This document shows positions 7,936 through 17,700 of a stretch of DNA of 64,000 nucleotides, piece after piece. This DNA comes from JBFONV01 sp040779335 (lineage in GTDB: Bacteria; Pseudomonadota; Gammaproteobacteria; Enterobacterales; Alteromonadaceae): assembly GCA_040779335.1 (NCBI GenBank), contig JBFONV010000005.1, positions 372,001 to 436,000 on the forward strand. Reading direction: 5' to 3'. The notes beneath the pieces are model-generated. The model saw nothing but the letters and a program-made list of their open reading frames with translations. It was not told the origin of the DNA and did not search any database. Position numbers and translations under genes: made by a program. Each line of letters opens with the position of its first letter. The stretch's first letter is position 1.

Positions 7936-9126
7936 ATGTTTGGTAGTTTGAAGGCTTTGCCAGCCGACCCTATATTAGGATTGTTGGCTAAATATAGAGA
8001 AGATACAAATCCACAAAAAGTTGATTTGGGTGTAGGTGTATACAAGAACGAAGCGGGACATACCGCTATTTTGAATTGTGTGAAAAAAGCCGAAAAACAC
8101 CGCCTCGATACCGAAGACACCAAAGTTTACATTGGCCCAACCGGCTCACCATTGTTTAATGATGAAATGAGCAAACTTATTTTTGGCAGTGAGCACACTG
8201 TACTTAATGCTAAACGCGCTCGTACCGTGTCAACACCTGGCGGAACAGGAGCACTTCGCGTTGCTGCTGAATTTATTAAATCATGTAAGCCGGGTGCAAC
8301 GATTTGGGTGAGCAATCCTACTTGGGCTAACCACACCGGATTATTTCAAGCAGCTGGTTTAACCGTTAAAACCTACCCTTACTACGATTACGAAAATAAG
8401 TGCTTAGACTTTGATGGCATGCTTGCAGCCCTAAAAGAAGTCAGTGCTGATGATGCGGTGTTATTGCATGCTTGTTGTCACAACCCAAGTGGTATGGATT
8501 TAAATAACGAGCAATGGCAACAAGTGGCTGAAGTAGCCAAAGCTATCGGATTTTTGCCAGTTGTCGACATGGCTTACCAAGGTTTTGGTGATGGTCTTGA
8601 TGAAGATGCCTACGGTTTACGCTTAATGGCTGACAGCGTTGAAGAAATGATCGTATGTAGCTCATGTTCTAAAAACTTTGGCTTATACCGTGAGCGCATT
8701 GGCGCAACCACTATTATCGGTAAATCGTCATCGGCTGTCGACATTGCATTTTCAGTGCTTTTATATGTTGTCCGCGTTATTTACTCAATGCCTCCAGCGC
8801 ACGGTGCAGCAATAGTTGAAACCATTTTAAGCTCTGACGAGTTGCGTAATGAATGGTATGTGGAATTAAAAGAAATGCGCGATCGCATTAACGGTAATCG
8901 CCAAATCATTGTTGATAAACTGATCGAAAATGGCGTAACCCGTGATTTTAGTTTTATAACTCAACAAAAAGGTATGTTTTCTTTCTTGGGTATTACCCCT
9001 GAGCAAGTACAACAACTACAAGATGAATACAGTATTTATATGGTCGGCTCTAGCCGTATGAGTATTGCTGGTATTGCCACTAGCAATGTTGATTATTTAG
9101 CACAGTCTATCGCTAAAATATTGTAA
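7936..9126 (+). CDS. Aspartate/aromatic amino acid aminotransferase (class I)
   Basis: Class I PLP aminotransferase of the AspC/TyrB branch, 396 residues, converting aspartate, tyrosine or phenylalanine and 2-oxoglutarate to the oxoacid and glutamate. The PLP lysine is K246 in SCSKNFGLYRERIGA; the substrate carboxylate-binding Arg is in SSRMSIAGI near the C-terminus; the PTGSPLFND and HACCHNPSG motifs are also typical. The start ATG follows AAGGTAAATGGAGTC. A single-gene unit: more than 230 bases of AT-rich DNA lie upstream and a strong terminator lies downstream. I cannot tell AspC from TyrB substrate range by eye, so no symbol is given. Confidence 0.92.
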   Translation: MFGSLKALPADPILGLLAKYREDTNPQKVDLGVGVYKNEAGHTAILNCVKKAEKHRLDTEDTKVYIGPTGSPLFNDEMSKLIFGSEHTVLNAKRARTVSTPGGTGALRVAAEFIKSCKPGATIWVSNPTWANHTGLFQAAGLTVKTYPYYDYENKCLDFDGMLAALKEVSADDAVLLHACCHNPSGMDLNNEQWQQVAEVAKAIGFLPVVDMAYQGFGDGLDEDAYGLRLMADSVEEMIVCSSCSKNFGLYRERIGATTIIGKSSSAVDIAFSVLLYVVRVIYSMPPAHGAAIVETILSSDELRNEWYVELKEMRDRINGNRQIIVDKLIENGVTRDFSFITQQKGMFSFLGITPEQVQQLQDEYSIYMVGSSRMSIAGIATSNVDYLAQSIAKIL

Positions 9127-9152
9127 GCAACACCTTATAATTAAAAGTATCC

Positions 9153-9187
9153 AGCCAAATCTTGTCTAAGCAAGGTTTGGCTTTTTT
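9153..9187 (+). terminator. Intrinsic terminator of the aminotransferase gene
   Basis: AGCCAAATCTTG (9153-9164) pairs with CAAGGTTTGGCT (9171-9182) with a single G-T pair and a 6-base loop, followed directly by a T-run. It overlaps the last bases of the convergent DUF1361 gene. Confidence 0.85.
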
Positions 9188-9764
9188 ACTTATGCTGCGC
9201 CCACTTTTTATTTACAAAACCAAACAGTAAATAAAAACCATAATAAAAAACAAATAGCCCCAGTATCATTAATACGCTTTTTTCATGGGTCAAATCTAAC
9301 GATATATCAGTAAATACTATGGTCGGGTGACGAAGAATATCCGCACTTTCAAGGCGCTGGAAACGTCCCAAATAAACACCAATCGCACACAAAAAATGAA
9401 TACTCGGCACAAATATTTTGGCTAAACCATGCCACTGCTGTTGCTTAATATATTGATGTGCCCAACTAATCGACACCACATAGAATTCAAAGTTGACCAC
9501 CATGTACACTAAAAACAATGGTGTGATCACAAGCACTAATAACGATGAGGAAATATCTGGCGATTTTACTGCCGCAATATAGTGAATAATATCCGTCAAT
9601 ACGTACGCACTATTAGGTAAAAATGCAATAAAAGCCAGCGATGTTATCCACCATATAGCATTGCGGCGTTTGCTCCATTTAAAGAGAAAATATGCCAAAG
9701 CAAATGGAATAAACGCTAAGCCTATATTAATGAATACCGAAAAATGAACGGGGACATTATTCAA
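9186..9764 (-). CDS. DUF1361 family integral membrane protein
   Basis: A polytopic inner-membrane protein of 192 residues. About six hydrophobic segments are visible (INIGLAFIPFALAYFLF, WWITSLAFIAFLPN, LLVLVITPLFLVYMVV, IHFLCAIGVYL, LMILGLFVFYYGFYLLFGF). The AFLPNSAYVLTDI and GVYLGRFQRLES motifs are characteristic of DUF1361, whose function is unknown. The start is a TTG at 9764 with GGAGAG about nine bases upstream; no good ATG exists. It is the last gene of a minus-strand set, 21 bases after the HAD hydrolase gene, and its stop codon is embedded in the terminator of the convergent aminotransferase gene. Confidence 0.8.
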   Translation of the reverse strand: MNNVPVHFSVFINIGLAFIPFALAYFLFKWSKRRNAIWWITSLAFIAFLPNSAYVLTDIIHYIAAVKSPDISSSLLVLVITPLFLVYMVVNFEFYVVSISWAHQYIKQQQWHGLAKIFVPSIHFLCAIGVYLGRFQRLESADILRHPTIVFTDISLDLTHEKSVLMILGLFVFYYGFYLLFGFVNKKWAQHK

Positions 9765-9785
9765 CCCAAGCTCTCCTACTAATTG

Positions 9786-10697
9786 TTATTCAAATGAAAA
9801 TATATTTTTCCAATCTGTTTTCATATCAACGACTTGCCACTGGTATTGTTTAGCATGACTAAGCGTACTTTTACCTAGGTGATAAAAAGGATCGGGTTTA
9901 TATTTGTATTCTCGTTCCGCGTCTGTATGGTGAATTAGCATACATAATGAACGTTTGTTACTACCCGCCCAACGCAGCATTTCAACATCACCAATACTGT
10001 TACCAAACGCGGCAATAGGCCTTTTGGCTAACGCTCGTTCTATCCCTAACACCTTACCTGAGCGGTAATCTAAAAAGAAAGGTATCGGCTCTAGTTTTAC
10101 CACTAACCGTCCATTTCGTTCAGACAATCGGGTTTTAACACTACTGCCAATCACGCGATCGGCTGAAATTTTATAAACTCGCTCTGACCATGGTCTAATA
10201 AAATTTGCGGTCCCTCCCGAGACGATATAGTTGCTAAATCCATGCTCGGCCAAATAAGCCAATAATTCCAGCATCGGCTGATACGCAAGATCGGTATATA
10301 AACAATTAAACCTTGGATGTTTAGCTTGGGCTATCCAACCATCAACATACTGTCGGTATTCTTCAGTGGTTAAGCCGGAATGCAAATACGCACTAACTTT
10401 TTTGATAACATCTGAAACATCACCAAGCAACCTGTCTAAAAAATAGAGCAAATGAGCAATAACCCCCTTGGTACTATGCGGTTGGTTATTAAATATTTCA
10501 CGTTTATAAAATGCTAGCTGCGCCAACACCGGCTTTTCAACCCATAAGGTACCATCGTTGTCAAAAGTGGCGATACGGTGTTCTTTCTCAACATAGAACT
10601 CAGAGTCGACACTGGTGACTTGCTGAACAAAATCGAGAATACTTTGTTTAGCCTTACCTTCATGCCATGAAGGTAAGGGATCATGTGGTCTTTCCAT
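9786..10697 (-). CDS. HAD-superfamily hydrolase (phosphoserine phosphatase-like fold)
   Basis: Cytosolic HAD phosphatase of 303 residues. Motif I is FDNDGTLW with nucleophile D46 and acid/base D48; motif II is the Ser in YIVSGG; motif IV is FGNSIGDVEML. A helical cap lies between motifs I and II, the arrangement of the HAD-IB (phosphoserine phosphatase-like) group. There is no signal peptide. It lies between two membrane-protein genes, 8 bases after the upstream one and 21 bases before DUF1361, so all three are almost certainly cotranscribed. The substrate is unknown; a phosphorylated lipid or envelope precursor would fit membrane neighbours but that is speculation. Confidence 0.85.
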   Translation of the reverse strand: MERPHDPLPSWHEGKAKQSILDFVQQVTSVDSEFYVEKEHRIATFDNDGTLWVEKPVLAQLAFYKREIFNNQPHSTKGVIAHLLYFLDRLLGDVSDVIKKVSAYLHSGLTTEEYRQYVDGWIAQAKHPRFNCLYTDLAYQPMLELLAYLAEHGFSNYIVSGGTANFIRPWSERVYKISADRVIGSSVKTRLSERNGRLVVKLEPIPFFLDYRSGKVLGIERALAKRPIAAFGNSIGDVEMLRWAGSNKRSLCMLIHHTDAEREYKYKPDPFYHLGKSTLSHAKQYQWQVVDMKTDWKNIFSFE

Positions 10698-10705
10698 ATA
10701 GAATA

Positions 10706-11896
10706 TTACGAGGACGATTCAGCAGGTGAATTTTGCTCAATAACTGCTTCATTTTCGACTGGTGGGATCAATATTTCAGCATTGAAGTTGAAGAACTTAC
10801 CACTCCAAATAAAGACCTGCCAAACCAAGACACCAAAAGGCAAATAGCCAAAATATCCTAATAACGGCATTTCCGAGAATATATGAATAACATTGACGTA
10901 TGGAACGTTATACACCCAGTAGTTAGGGTTCGTGATCGGATCGACCGGATGACTACTGCCGTAGTTCCAAAACTCCCATAAAATACCATTAGTAAAAGAC
11001 GCTAAGCCAATCAGGATCCCTGCACTCCAGTTACCTTTGGCAATGTCAGTAAACGGGTTCCAAATATTTAAACGCAGTAATATGCCAGTCATCACAATAA
11101 ACGGACCTATCCACACCGCCCAAAACAAAGGATAAGGAAAGACGACGGTCGCCGCTATCAATAATGAGCCAACCCAAAGTAGAGTATTACCGTTAAGCAC
11201 CATCTTAGGACCGTTTTGATAGCGGGCAACAAACTTAGGATAAGTGTTAAACAAGTTATACCATTGGAAAAATACTGGCGTGATCATGCTGTAAGTCAAT
11301 AAAAACTCCATAGTCAGTGTCGTCTTTGACCAAGGAATTTGATAGGCATTGGGATAGTACCAATTACTTAACACAAAATAATCATAGTATTCGAAGTATA
11401 CCCAGCCGACCGTTGAAACTAGCCCAGTCAGCAACAAGGTCTTCGGTTTAGTCGCAAACAAGGACGCGCCGTTATTCCGTTTGTAGACTATGCCGTCTAA
11501 AACAAAAATAAAGCCCCACCATAGCGGCGTAAAAGCCCAATAGACTAGATCACCAAATACCGTATCTCGCGCCCACATCAGCCACCAGAAAAAAGCTACA
11601 CACACTGCGCCAGCCCAGAACCACCAAGGCAATGACTTTGTTGATATCGGCCTAGGGGTAATTTCACCACCCTTAAAACCAAATAATGCAGGAAACAATA
11701 AAAACACTGTCATTACTATAACGCTGGCAAGCATGACCAGAAAATAAGGCAGACTAAAGCCGGGCGCTTCCCCTTGAAATTGCGGAGGAAACTCGCCAAA
11801 CCCAGGTGGTAAATGAGTAACAGGATAGACAAACCAAGCGGCAATTAACGGAATGATAAGCGTCGCTAAAACTGGCCACAGTAACTTCCATTTCAT
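10706..11896 (-). CDS. Polytopic membrane protein of unknown function
   Basis: An integral membrane protein of 396 residues that I do not recognise. Around ten hydrophobic segments can be seen, starting with LLWPVLATLIIPLIAAWFV and including PYFLVMLASVIVMTVFLL, WWFWAGAVCVAFFWWLMW and LLIAATVVFPYPLFWAVWI. It is exceptionally rich in Trp, Tyr and Pro (for example PLWWGFIF, WYYPNAYQIPWSK, ILWEFWNYGSSHP), a composition seen in membrane enzymes and carriers acting at the bilayer surface. Its start has AAGG nine bases upstream. It is the first gene of the three-gene set with the HAD hydrolase and DUF1361 genes; a terminator separates it from the TonB-dependent receptor upstream. Confidence 0.7.
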   Translation of the reverse strand: MKWKLLWPVLATLIIPLIAAWFVYPVTHLPPGFGEFPPQFQGEAPGFSLPYFLVMLASVIVMTVFLLFPALFGFKGGEITPRPISTKSLPWWFWAGAVCVAFFWWLMWARDTVFGDLVYWAFTPLWWGFIFVLDGIVYKRNNGASLFATKPKTLLLTGLVSTVGWVYFEYYDYFVLSNWYYPNAYQIPWSKTTLTMEFLLTYSMITPVFFQWYNLFNTYPKFVARYQNGPKMVLNGNTLLWVGSLLIAATVVFPYPLFWAVWIGPFIVMTGILLRLNIWNPFTDIAKGNWSAGILIGLASFTNGILWEFWNYGSSHPVDPITNPNYWVYNVPYVNVIHIFSEMPLLGYFGYLPFGVLVWQVFIWSGKFFNFNAEILIPPVENEAVIEQNSPAESSS

Positions 11897-12025
11897 AATG
11901 TTAGACCTTTAATTTTTTATTATTAGAACTAAACAATAAAACATTCAATTTATCTTTGTCTATATCTATATGATTTTAATGACAAGTTAATGTGTGCCTG
12001 CTTAAATTGCTATTAAAACTGACCA

Positions 12026-12064
12026 GAATAAAAAAGCGGAAACCACCTGAGTAGTTTCCGCTTT
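12026..12064 (-). terminator. Intrinsic terminator of the TonB-dependent receptor gene
   Basis: On the minus strand AAAGCGGAAAC pairs with GTTTCCGCTTT (plus coordinates 12054-12064 and 12033-12043) with a 10-base loop, followed by a T-run (plus-strand A-run at 12029-12035). It lies about 50 bases beyond the receptor stop codon. Confidence 0.85.
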
Positions 12065-12116
12065 ACTGATACCTATACTTCCTTTATCGAGAGGATAAAG
12101 AAAACACGCTAATAAC

Positions 12117-14357
12117 TTAAAAACTATAACCTACTGCCAGCCCTATCTGACGCGCTTCCGCTTTTAACTCCGTGACAGCCCCTAAGGCGGCAATGGAATC
12201 AAAGCGCAACTCACTGTGTTCAGTATTGGTTAAATTTTTACCCCAAAGGCTAATTTCAAGCTGTTCATTGACTTGATACGTTGCCCGTCCATTCCAAACG
12301 ATGAAACCGTCTTGTTCAGTATAGGGATTTTCATTTTGATCAAAATAAAATGCCGATTGATAATCAAAGCCTAATTGTGACACTAAAGTGCCAGCAAATA
12401 ATTCTTGCTCATACAAGATATAGCCGCTGACGTTCCATTTCGATGAAAACGGTAAGCGATTGTCATCAACGCTAATGAACCCTTGTTGATACTTACCTAT
12501 GTTGGCTTTGGGTAAATAGCCAATATCTAGATTAACTTGTATGTTGTCAGTCGGAGTGAAATTTAACTCTGCTTCGAGACCATAAATAGTAGAGTCACCG
12601 GCGTTTTTCAGCACATGGTAAGGAGCTGGCCCTGTGGTCATATTGACAAACACTTGCTGATCTTCGTAATCATAATAAAAAGCGGCCAAATGCAGATTAC
12701 CAGCACGCTGCCATAACTCAGTACGCATTCCCAGTTCATAGGCGTTTAAGCGTTCAGGCGCATATTCAGAGTCCGCAGCTTGTGCTGGGCTTGAAGTATA
12801 ACCTGCATTATAGCCTCCACTTTTATAACCTCTTGAATAACTGTAATACATCGAACTGGTATCACTGAGTTGCTGTATTAACGCTAATTTTCCTGAAAAT
12901 TCATCATCTGCAACTTTTCCGGTTAAATCCCAAAAACCATGAATATAAGCAGGGACAATATCAAGATCGGCTAACGCATGATAATCAGTGCTTTCGTCGG
13001 TATAACGTAAGCCTGCCGTCAATACCAGTGTCTCATTCAGTGCATAATCAACTTGAGAATATAACGCCGTTGAGGTGTTTTCTAATTGATTATCATAAAA
13101 GAACTGCGCCGGAATAGCCGATAATTCAGGGATAGCTCTAAAATCCCGAAATAAGTCGATATCGTTTTTTTGCTTAATGTCTTCATTGACATAAAACAAA
13201 CCTGAGATCCAATAATGCGGTCCAAATTGTACCGACAAGGTCAGCTCTTGACTAAATAAGGTATTGTCTAACCCCATACTACCTTCAATGAAATTACCTG
13301 GACCATCTGAATCCCAGGAGTGAAATCGGTCCAAACTTTTATAGCCGGTCAAAGACGTTAAATTAATGGTAGGGGAAATATCCCAATCTAACGTCACACT
13401 CCCGCCCCAACTTTCACTGTCGTGCTTTCTATCGGCCGTATCGGCTCGCACATCCCAAAAGTCACTACCGCCAACCTCAACACCAAAATTATTAGCGCAT
13501 CCAGAACTTCCAGCTTCACTTGGTGTGCACAATTGATCGCTGCCGACCTTATTGATCCCTAAACTAGCGATCGGCTTAGGTGAACCACGCCAATCTTCAC
13601 TATGGAGCTTGGTGGTAATGGTAAAATTGTCCCACTCGGTTTTAACGATCAAACGTAAATTCGTTTGCTTTAATCCCCCATCAGGTGATCCTGGCATCAG
13701 ATTATTCATCGAAAATTGGTAATCTTGATGATTAATAGCAAGGCGCATAGCGGTACTATCACTAACGGGCACATTAATAACGCCATCAAACGAGCGGTGA
13801 TCATGCTCTGCAATGCTCGCTTTAACATAGCCGCCAAATTCATCTTCGGGTTGATGAGATCTTATTAAAATCGCACCGCCGGTAGTATTTCGGCCAAATA
13901 AAGTCCCCTGTGGACCGCGTAAAACTTCAACGTGTTCAAGATCAAATAAATTCACGGAAAGATTGTTAGCGCTGCCGCCAACAATGCCATCTGAATATAC
14001 CGCAATAGGTGAAATGGTCGAGGTATTGTAATCGATCATACCAACACCGCGAATATTAAAAGCTGGAGGTGTACCTTCGCCGGCATTGTTGGTAATTTTT
14101 GCATTAGGAACGAACGCAGCTAACTGTGTGCTATCTTTTAGTTGCCATTTGTCTATGCTATCGCCATCAATAATGGTTACGGCGACAGAAACATCATTAA
14201 CGTCTTGAGCTCTTTTTTGCGCATAAACGCTTATTACTTCAACATCTGATGGTGCATCTACATGTTCAATTCCATCTGATTTTATTGAGTCCGCGCTGGT
14301 ACCGAGAGACAGCAAACTTAAACTTACTGCCAGAGTGGATTTACTAAATGTGAACAT
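12117..14357 (-). CDS. TonB-dependent outer-membrane receptor
   Basis: Outer-membrane beta-barrel transporter of 746 residues that takes up a ligand using TonB energy. After a signal peptide (MFTFSKSTLAVSLSLLSLGT) comes the plug domain (about 45-170) with the conserved LEHVEVLRGPQGTLFGRNTTGGAILI region, then the barrel ending in IGLAVGYSF with the C-terminal Phe needed for assembly. The EVISVYAQKRAQDVNDVSVAV start of the plug is typical of the receptor subgroup common in marine Alteromonadales. I start at the ATG at 14357, with AAGGA six bases upstream, rather than the TTG two codons earlier. No transporter or regulator gene is linked, so the ligand is unknown. Two large inverted repeats lie 67-176 bases upstream of the start. 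Confidence 0.93.
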   Translation of the reverse strand: MFTFSKSTLAVSLSLLSLGTSADSIKSDGIEHVDAPSDVEVISVYAQKRAQDVNDVSVAVTIIDGDSIDKWQLKDSTQLAAFVPNAKITNNAGEGTPPAFNIRGVGMIDYNTSTISPIAVYSDGIVGGSANNLSVNLFDLEHVEVLRGPQGTLFGRNTTGGAILIRSHQPEDEFGGYVKASIAEHDHRSFDGVINVPVSDSTAMRLAINHQDYQFSMNNLMPGSPDGGLKQTNLRLIVKTEWDNFTITTKLHSEDWRGSPKPIASLGINKVGSDQLCTPSEAGSSGCANNFGVEVGGSDFWDVRADTADRKHDSESWGGSVTLDWDISPTINLTSLTGYKSLDRFHSWDSDGPGNFIEGSMGLDNTLFSQELTLSVQFGPHYWISGLFYVNEDIKQKNDIDLFRDFRAIPELSAIPAQFFYDNQLENTSTALYSQVDYALNETLVLTAGLRYTDESTDYHALADLDIVPAYIHGFWDLTGKVADDEFSGKLALIQQLSDTSSMYYSYSRGYKSGGYNAGYTSSPAQAADSEYAPERLNAYELGMRTELWQRAGNLHLAAFYYDYEDQQVFVNMTTGPAPYHVLKNAGDSTIYGLEAELNFTPTDNIQVNLDIGYLPKANIGKYQQGFISVDDNRLPFSSKWNVSGYILYEQELFAGTLVSQLGFDYQSAFYFDQNENPYTEQDGFIVWNGRATYQVNEQLEISLWGKNLTNTEHSELRFDSIAALGAVTELKAEARQIGLAVGYSF

Positions 14358-14423
14358 GAACAATCCTTCAATTGTAATTATTTGACTGTATAAAAATGAA
14401 TGCGCCAGCCAAAACTAGACACC

Positions 14424-14472
14424 TACGCAATAAGTATTATGATGATGTACTCATTACTTATTTTCCTGCGTA
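14424..14472. repeat. Interrupted inverted repeat upstream of the TonB-dependent receptor
   Basis: AATAAGTA (14429-14436) pairs with TACTTATT (14455-14462), and the flanking TACGCA (14424-14429) pairs with TGCGTA (14467-14472) across a 4-base bulge. It lies in the 370-base gap between the receptor and the large hybrid kinase gene and would be in the 5' leader of the receptor transcript if transcription starts further upstream. Confidence 0.5.
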
Positions 14473-14491
14473 ATAATTCAAGTCCTATTGA

Positions 14492-14533
14492 AGTGGTTAA
14501 TAGATAGAAAAAAATCATTATCTATTAACCACT
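14492..14533. repeat. Perfect 15-base inverted repeat with 12-base loop
   Basis: AGTGGTTAATAGATA (14492-14506) and TATCTATTAACCACT (14519-14533) are exact reverse complements around a 12-base loop. Such a long perfect hairpin is rare by chance. It is adjacent to the repeat at 14424. There is no T-run directly after either arm, so it is not a standard terminator; a structured leader or a regulator site are the options. Confidence 0.7.
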
Positions 14534-14602
14534 AGATTTAAATCAAATTTAATTTATGAGGGTACATAGGTTATAGTCTATATGTGGGATAAATTCGCAT
14601 AT

Positions 14603-14633
14603 ATTTATGCAATTACGCTTAAATTTATGCAAT
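14603..14633. promoter_or_regulatory. Two ATTTATGCAAT direct repeats 20 bases apart
   Basis: ATTTATGCAAT occurs at 14603-14613 and again at 14623-14633, the same face of the helix two turns apart, about 100 bases before the hybrid kinase start. This spacing suits cooperative binding of a regulator. The rest of the 14364-14727 gap holds the two inverted repeats listed separately and nothing else I can identify. Confidence 0.4.
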
Positions 14634-14727
14634 ATTTCAGTTTGCAATGGAATAACTATTAATGATTAGCAAACAAAGGTTCGCCTTTGTGGCTATGTTT
14701 TTATGATGCGGGCGTTAAACATTTCTT

Positions 14728-17700
14728 ATGGTACATATTCAACACTACACGATACTAACTGAGCAACCGGCCATTTCTACATCAACTCAACTTTATACGG
14801 CAGTTGATAGAGATGAACGTTTAGTATTAATCAAACGTTTTAAAAAAAGTGCGGATGATCTGGCGACAGCGAAGTTTAAAGCGATATCGGAGCTGCAGCA
14901 GAGAATTACTATAGACGGCGTTAGTGCGCCTTTCGAAACCTTTGAAGATGCATATTATTGTTACGCAGTTTTTGACCATCAAGAAAATCGCAAAACGCTC
15001 TTAGAGGTCGCCAGCGAGCAACAATTATCATTTGAAGAAAAACTGCTGATTGCCATCAACTTATGTCAATTAGTCGATAACATTCATCGCAAAAAATTTA
15101 TTCTTAATAATATTTCTCCAAGTAAATTCTACGTGCATGCTAATTACGACGTATCACTTATCGATATCAGTCAAGCCGGCAAAATCAGCATTATCAGTAA
15201 AAACATTACCGCCAATCAATTAGACAAAACCTATTTAAAAACCATGTCACCCGAAGCAACGGGCCGAATAAATCGAGCAGTAGAACAACGTTCAGACCTA
15301 TATTCATTGGGAGCGACCTTGTTTCAATTGTTCACTGGGCGTTATCCGTTCATATTTTCTGATGAAATGAAAATGGTCCATGCCCATATTGCTAAAATCC
15401 CTAAACTGGCTCATGAACTCTGTGCAGACATTCCAGAGCAACTCTCTTATATATTAGCGAAGCTACTAAAAAAGAGTCCAGAGCAGCGTTACATATCAGC
15501 GCACGGACTGTTGAATGATTTAGCCTTGTGTTTGCAGCAATACCAACAGACCAACGCGATAGAAACCTTTGCGCTTGATAATAATGATTTTACCGATCAA
15601 CTGGTGTTTTCGCCGAAGTTATTTGGTCGAGAACAAGAAATTTTATCCTTATTGGGCGCTTTTTCTAACACTGTTACCAGCAATTCCAAACAGGTCTTTG
15701 TCATCAGTGGCTATTCTGGCGTCGGGAAATCTCGATTAGTAGAAGAAGTTTATAAAGCGGTTATTGAACAGGACGCTTATTTTATTTCCGGAAAATTTGA
15801 ACAGTATAAAAAAGCAACGTCTTATTTGGCCATCGTAAATGCGTTAACCGATATGGTAGAACAAATACTGGGAGAGAACACCAAGCGGTTAGCTAAATGG
15901 CAAAAAGAGCTGATGACTGCGTTGGGTGATAATGGACAATTGATAATAGACCTGATCCCTAATTTAGAATTTATTATTGGTAAGCAGGCGGCGTTAATTG
16001 AATTGACACCGGCAGAAGCACAAAACCGCTTTAATATGGTTATCACTAGTTTTTTTAAAGCGTTGTGCGGCCAAAATCGTACTATTGTGTTGTTTGTGGA
16101 TGATCTGCAATGGGCTGATTTCGCGACTATTCAATTACTGCAACAACTCATTGAAAATAGCGAAATTAATAATCTTTTTTTAATTTTGTCTTATCGCGAC
16201 AACGAATTATGTGACACGCATCCGCTAGCAAATTTATTGGAAGATGCCAGTCAATCGTCAATTCCGTTTACTCATATTAAGTTACAACCACTGCAAGACG
16301 GTGCCATATTGTCGCTACTTACCGAATCGCTACAGATCACTAAGGAAAAAGCGACGCCATTAGCCAATATTGTTATTGAAAAAACTGGTGGTAATCCATT
16401 TTTTACCATTGAATTTATAAAATCGCTCAAAGATAAAAACATCCTTTTTCAGGGTACCGATAATCACTGGGACTGGAACTTAGTTGACTTAAAAAAATTG
16501 GAAGTCACCGACAATGTAGTCGAGCTAATGACTGATCGACTGGCACGCCTCCCCGAACAACAACGCGTCATACTTCATACCGCAGCATGTGTGGGTAACA
16601 CCGCTAAAATAAACGTGTTGACCAGCGTGATTAATATTGATGCCCATCAGTTTGAAATCGAATTACAAAGCATGATCAACGATGGCATCATCAGTGTATT
16701 TTCAAATCTTAGTGGCGATTCTTTAGATTTTATTAAATTCTCGCATGACAAAATTCAACAAGCCGCATATTTGCAAAAAGATTTAAAACCGAAAGAGTGC
16801 ATTCACTACGAAATCGCTAAATATTACTTAAATAAATATGACGTTAGTGAAGCCGACGAATACATTTTTAACTACATTGAACACCTAAATATCGGTTCAA
16901 GCTATTTTATCAAGGAACACCAACAAGAAATGCTGGTTGAACGTAACTTAGTTGCCGCAAAAAAAGCATTTGAATCAAACGCATACCTTGGTGCTTTATA
17001 TTATTTTGAACAAGCGCAAGATTTTCTTAATGATGATTATTGGCAACAACAATATTCAATGACATATACCATTACGATTGGTATAGCCAAAGCATTGTAT
17101 TTAACGCAAGACTATCAACGCGGTAACCAATTGTTTACTCAGGTTATTCAATTTATTAGACAGCCTGCCCACCGACTCAGTATATACAACATTCAAATTC
17201 AATCATTGGTCGCTCAAAATCAAATGAAAGATGCTTTTGAACTAGGCAAGCAAGCGCTGCAAGAGGTGGGCATTGAGCTACCCGAGCAAGACAATCCTAG
17301 TGAGTACTACGGCAAACTAAACCAATATTATGATAGCAAAAATATTGCGGCATTAATCGACCAGCCGGAAATGACGCAGCCCAGAGACATACTGGCAATA
17401 GAAGTTCTCAATGGTATGCAAACTCCCTCGTATTTACTAGGACCCGAACTGTTCATGAAAGTCGCGTACACTTCTTTAGAGGTCTGTTTCAACTCAGGGA
17501 ATAGTGCTGGTGCCAGTAAAGTGTTCGTCACTCATGCACTATTGCTTTGCGGTGCCTTTAACCAATTTGAAGATGGCTTAAAGTTTGCGGAATTAGCGGT
17601 TGAATTAAATCAAAAATACTTCTCACCGATGCGAACTATAGAAGTAGAATTTACCAAAAATGTCTCGGTAACTCATTGGACTAAGTCTATTCGTGAATCT

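Noticed and set aside
7936..9126. TyrR box upstream of the aromatic aminotransferase
   Set aside because: No TGTAAA-N6-TTTACA match in the 235-base upstream gap; only a half-like TTTACAC is present.
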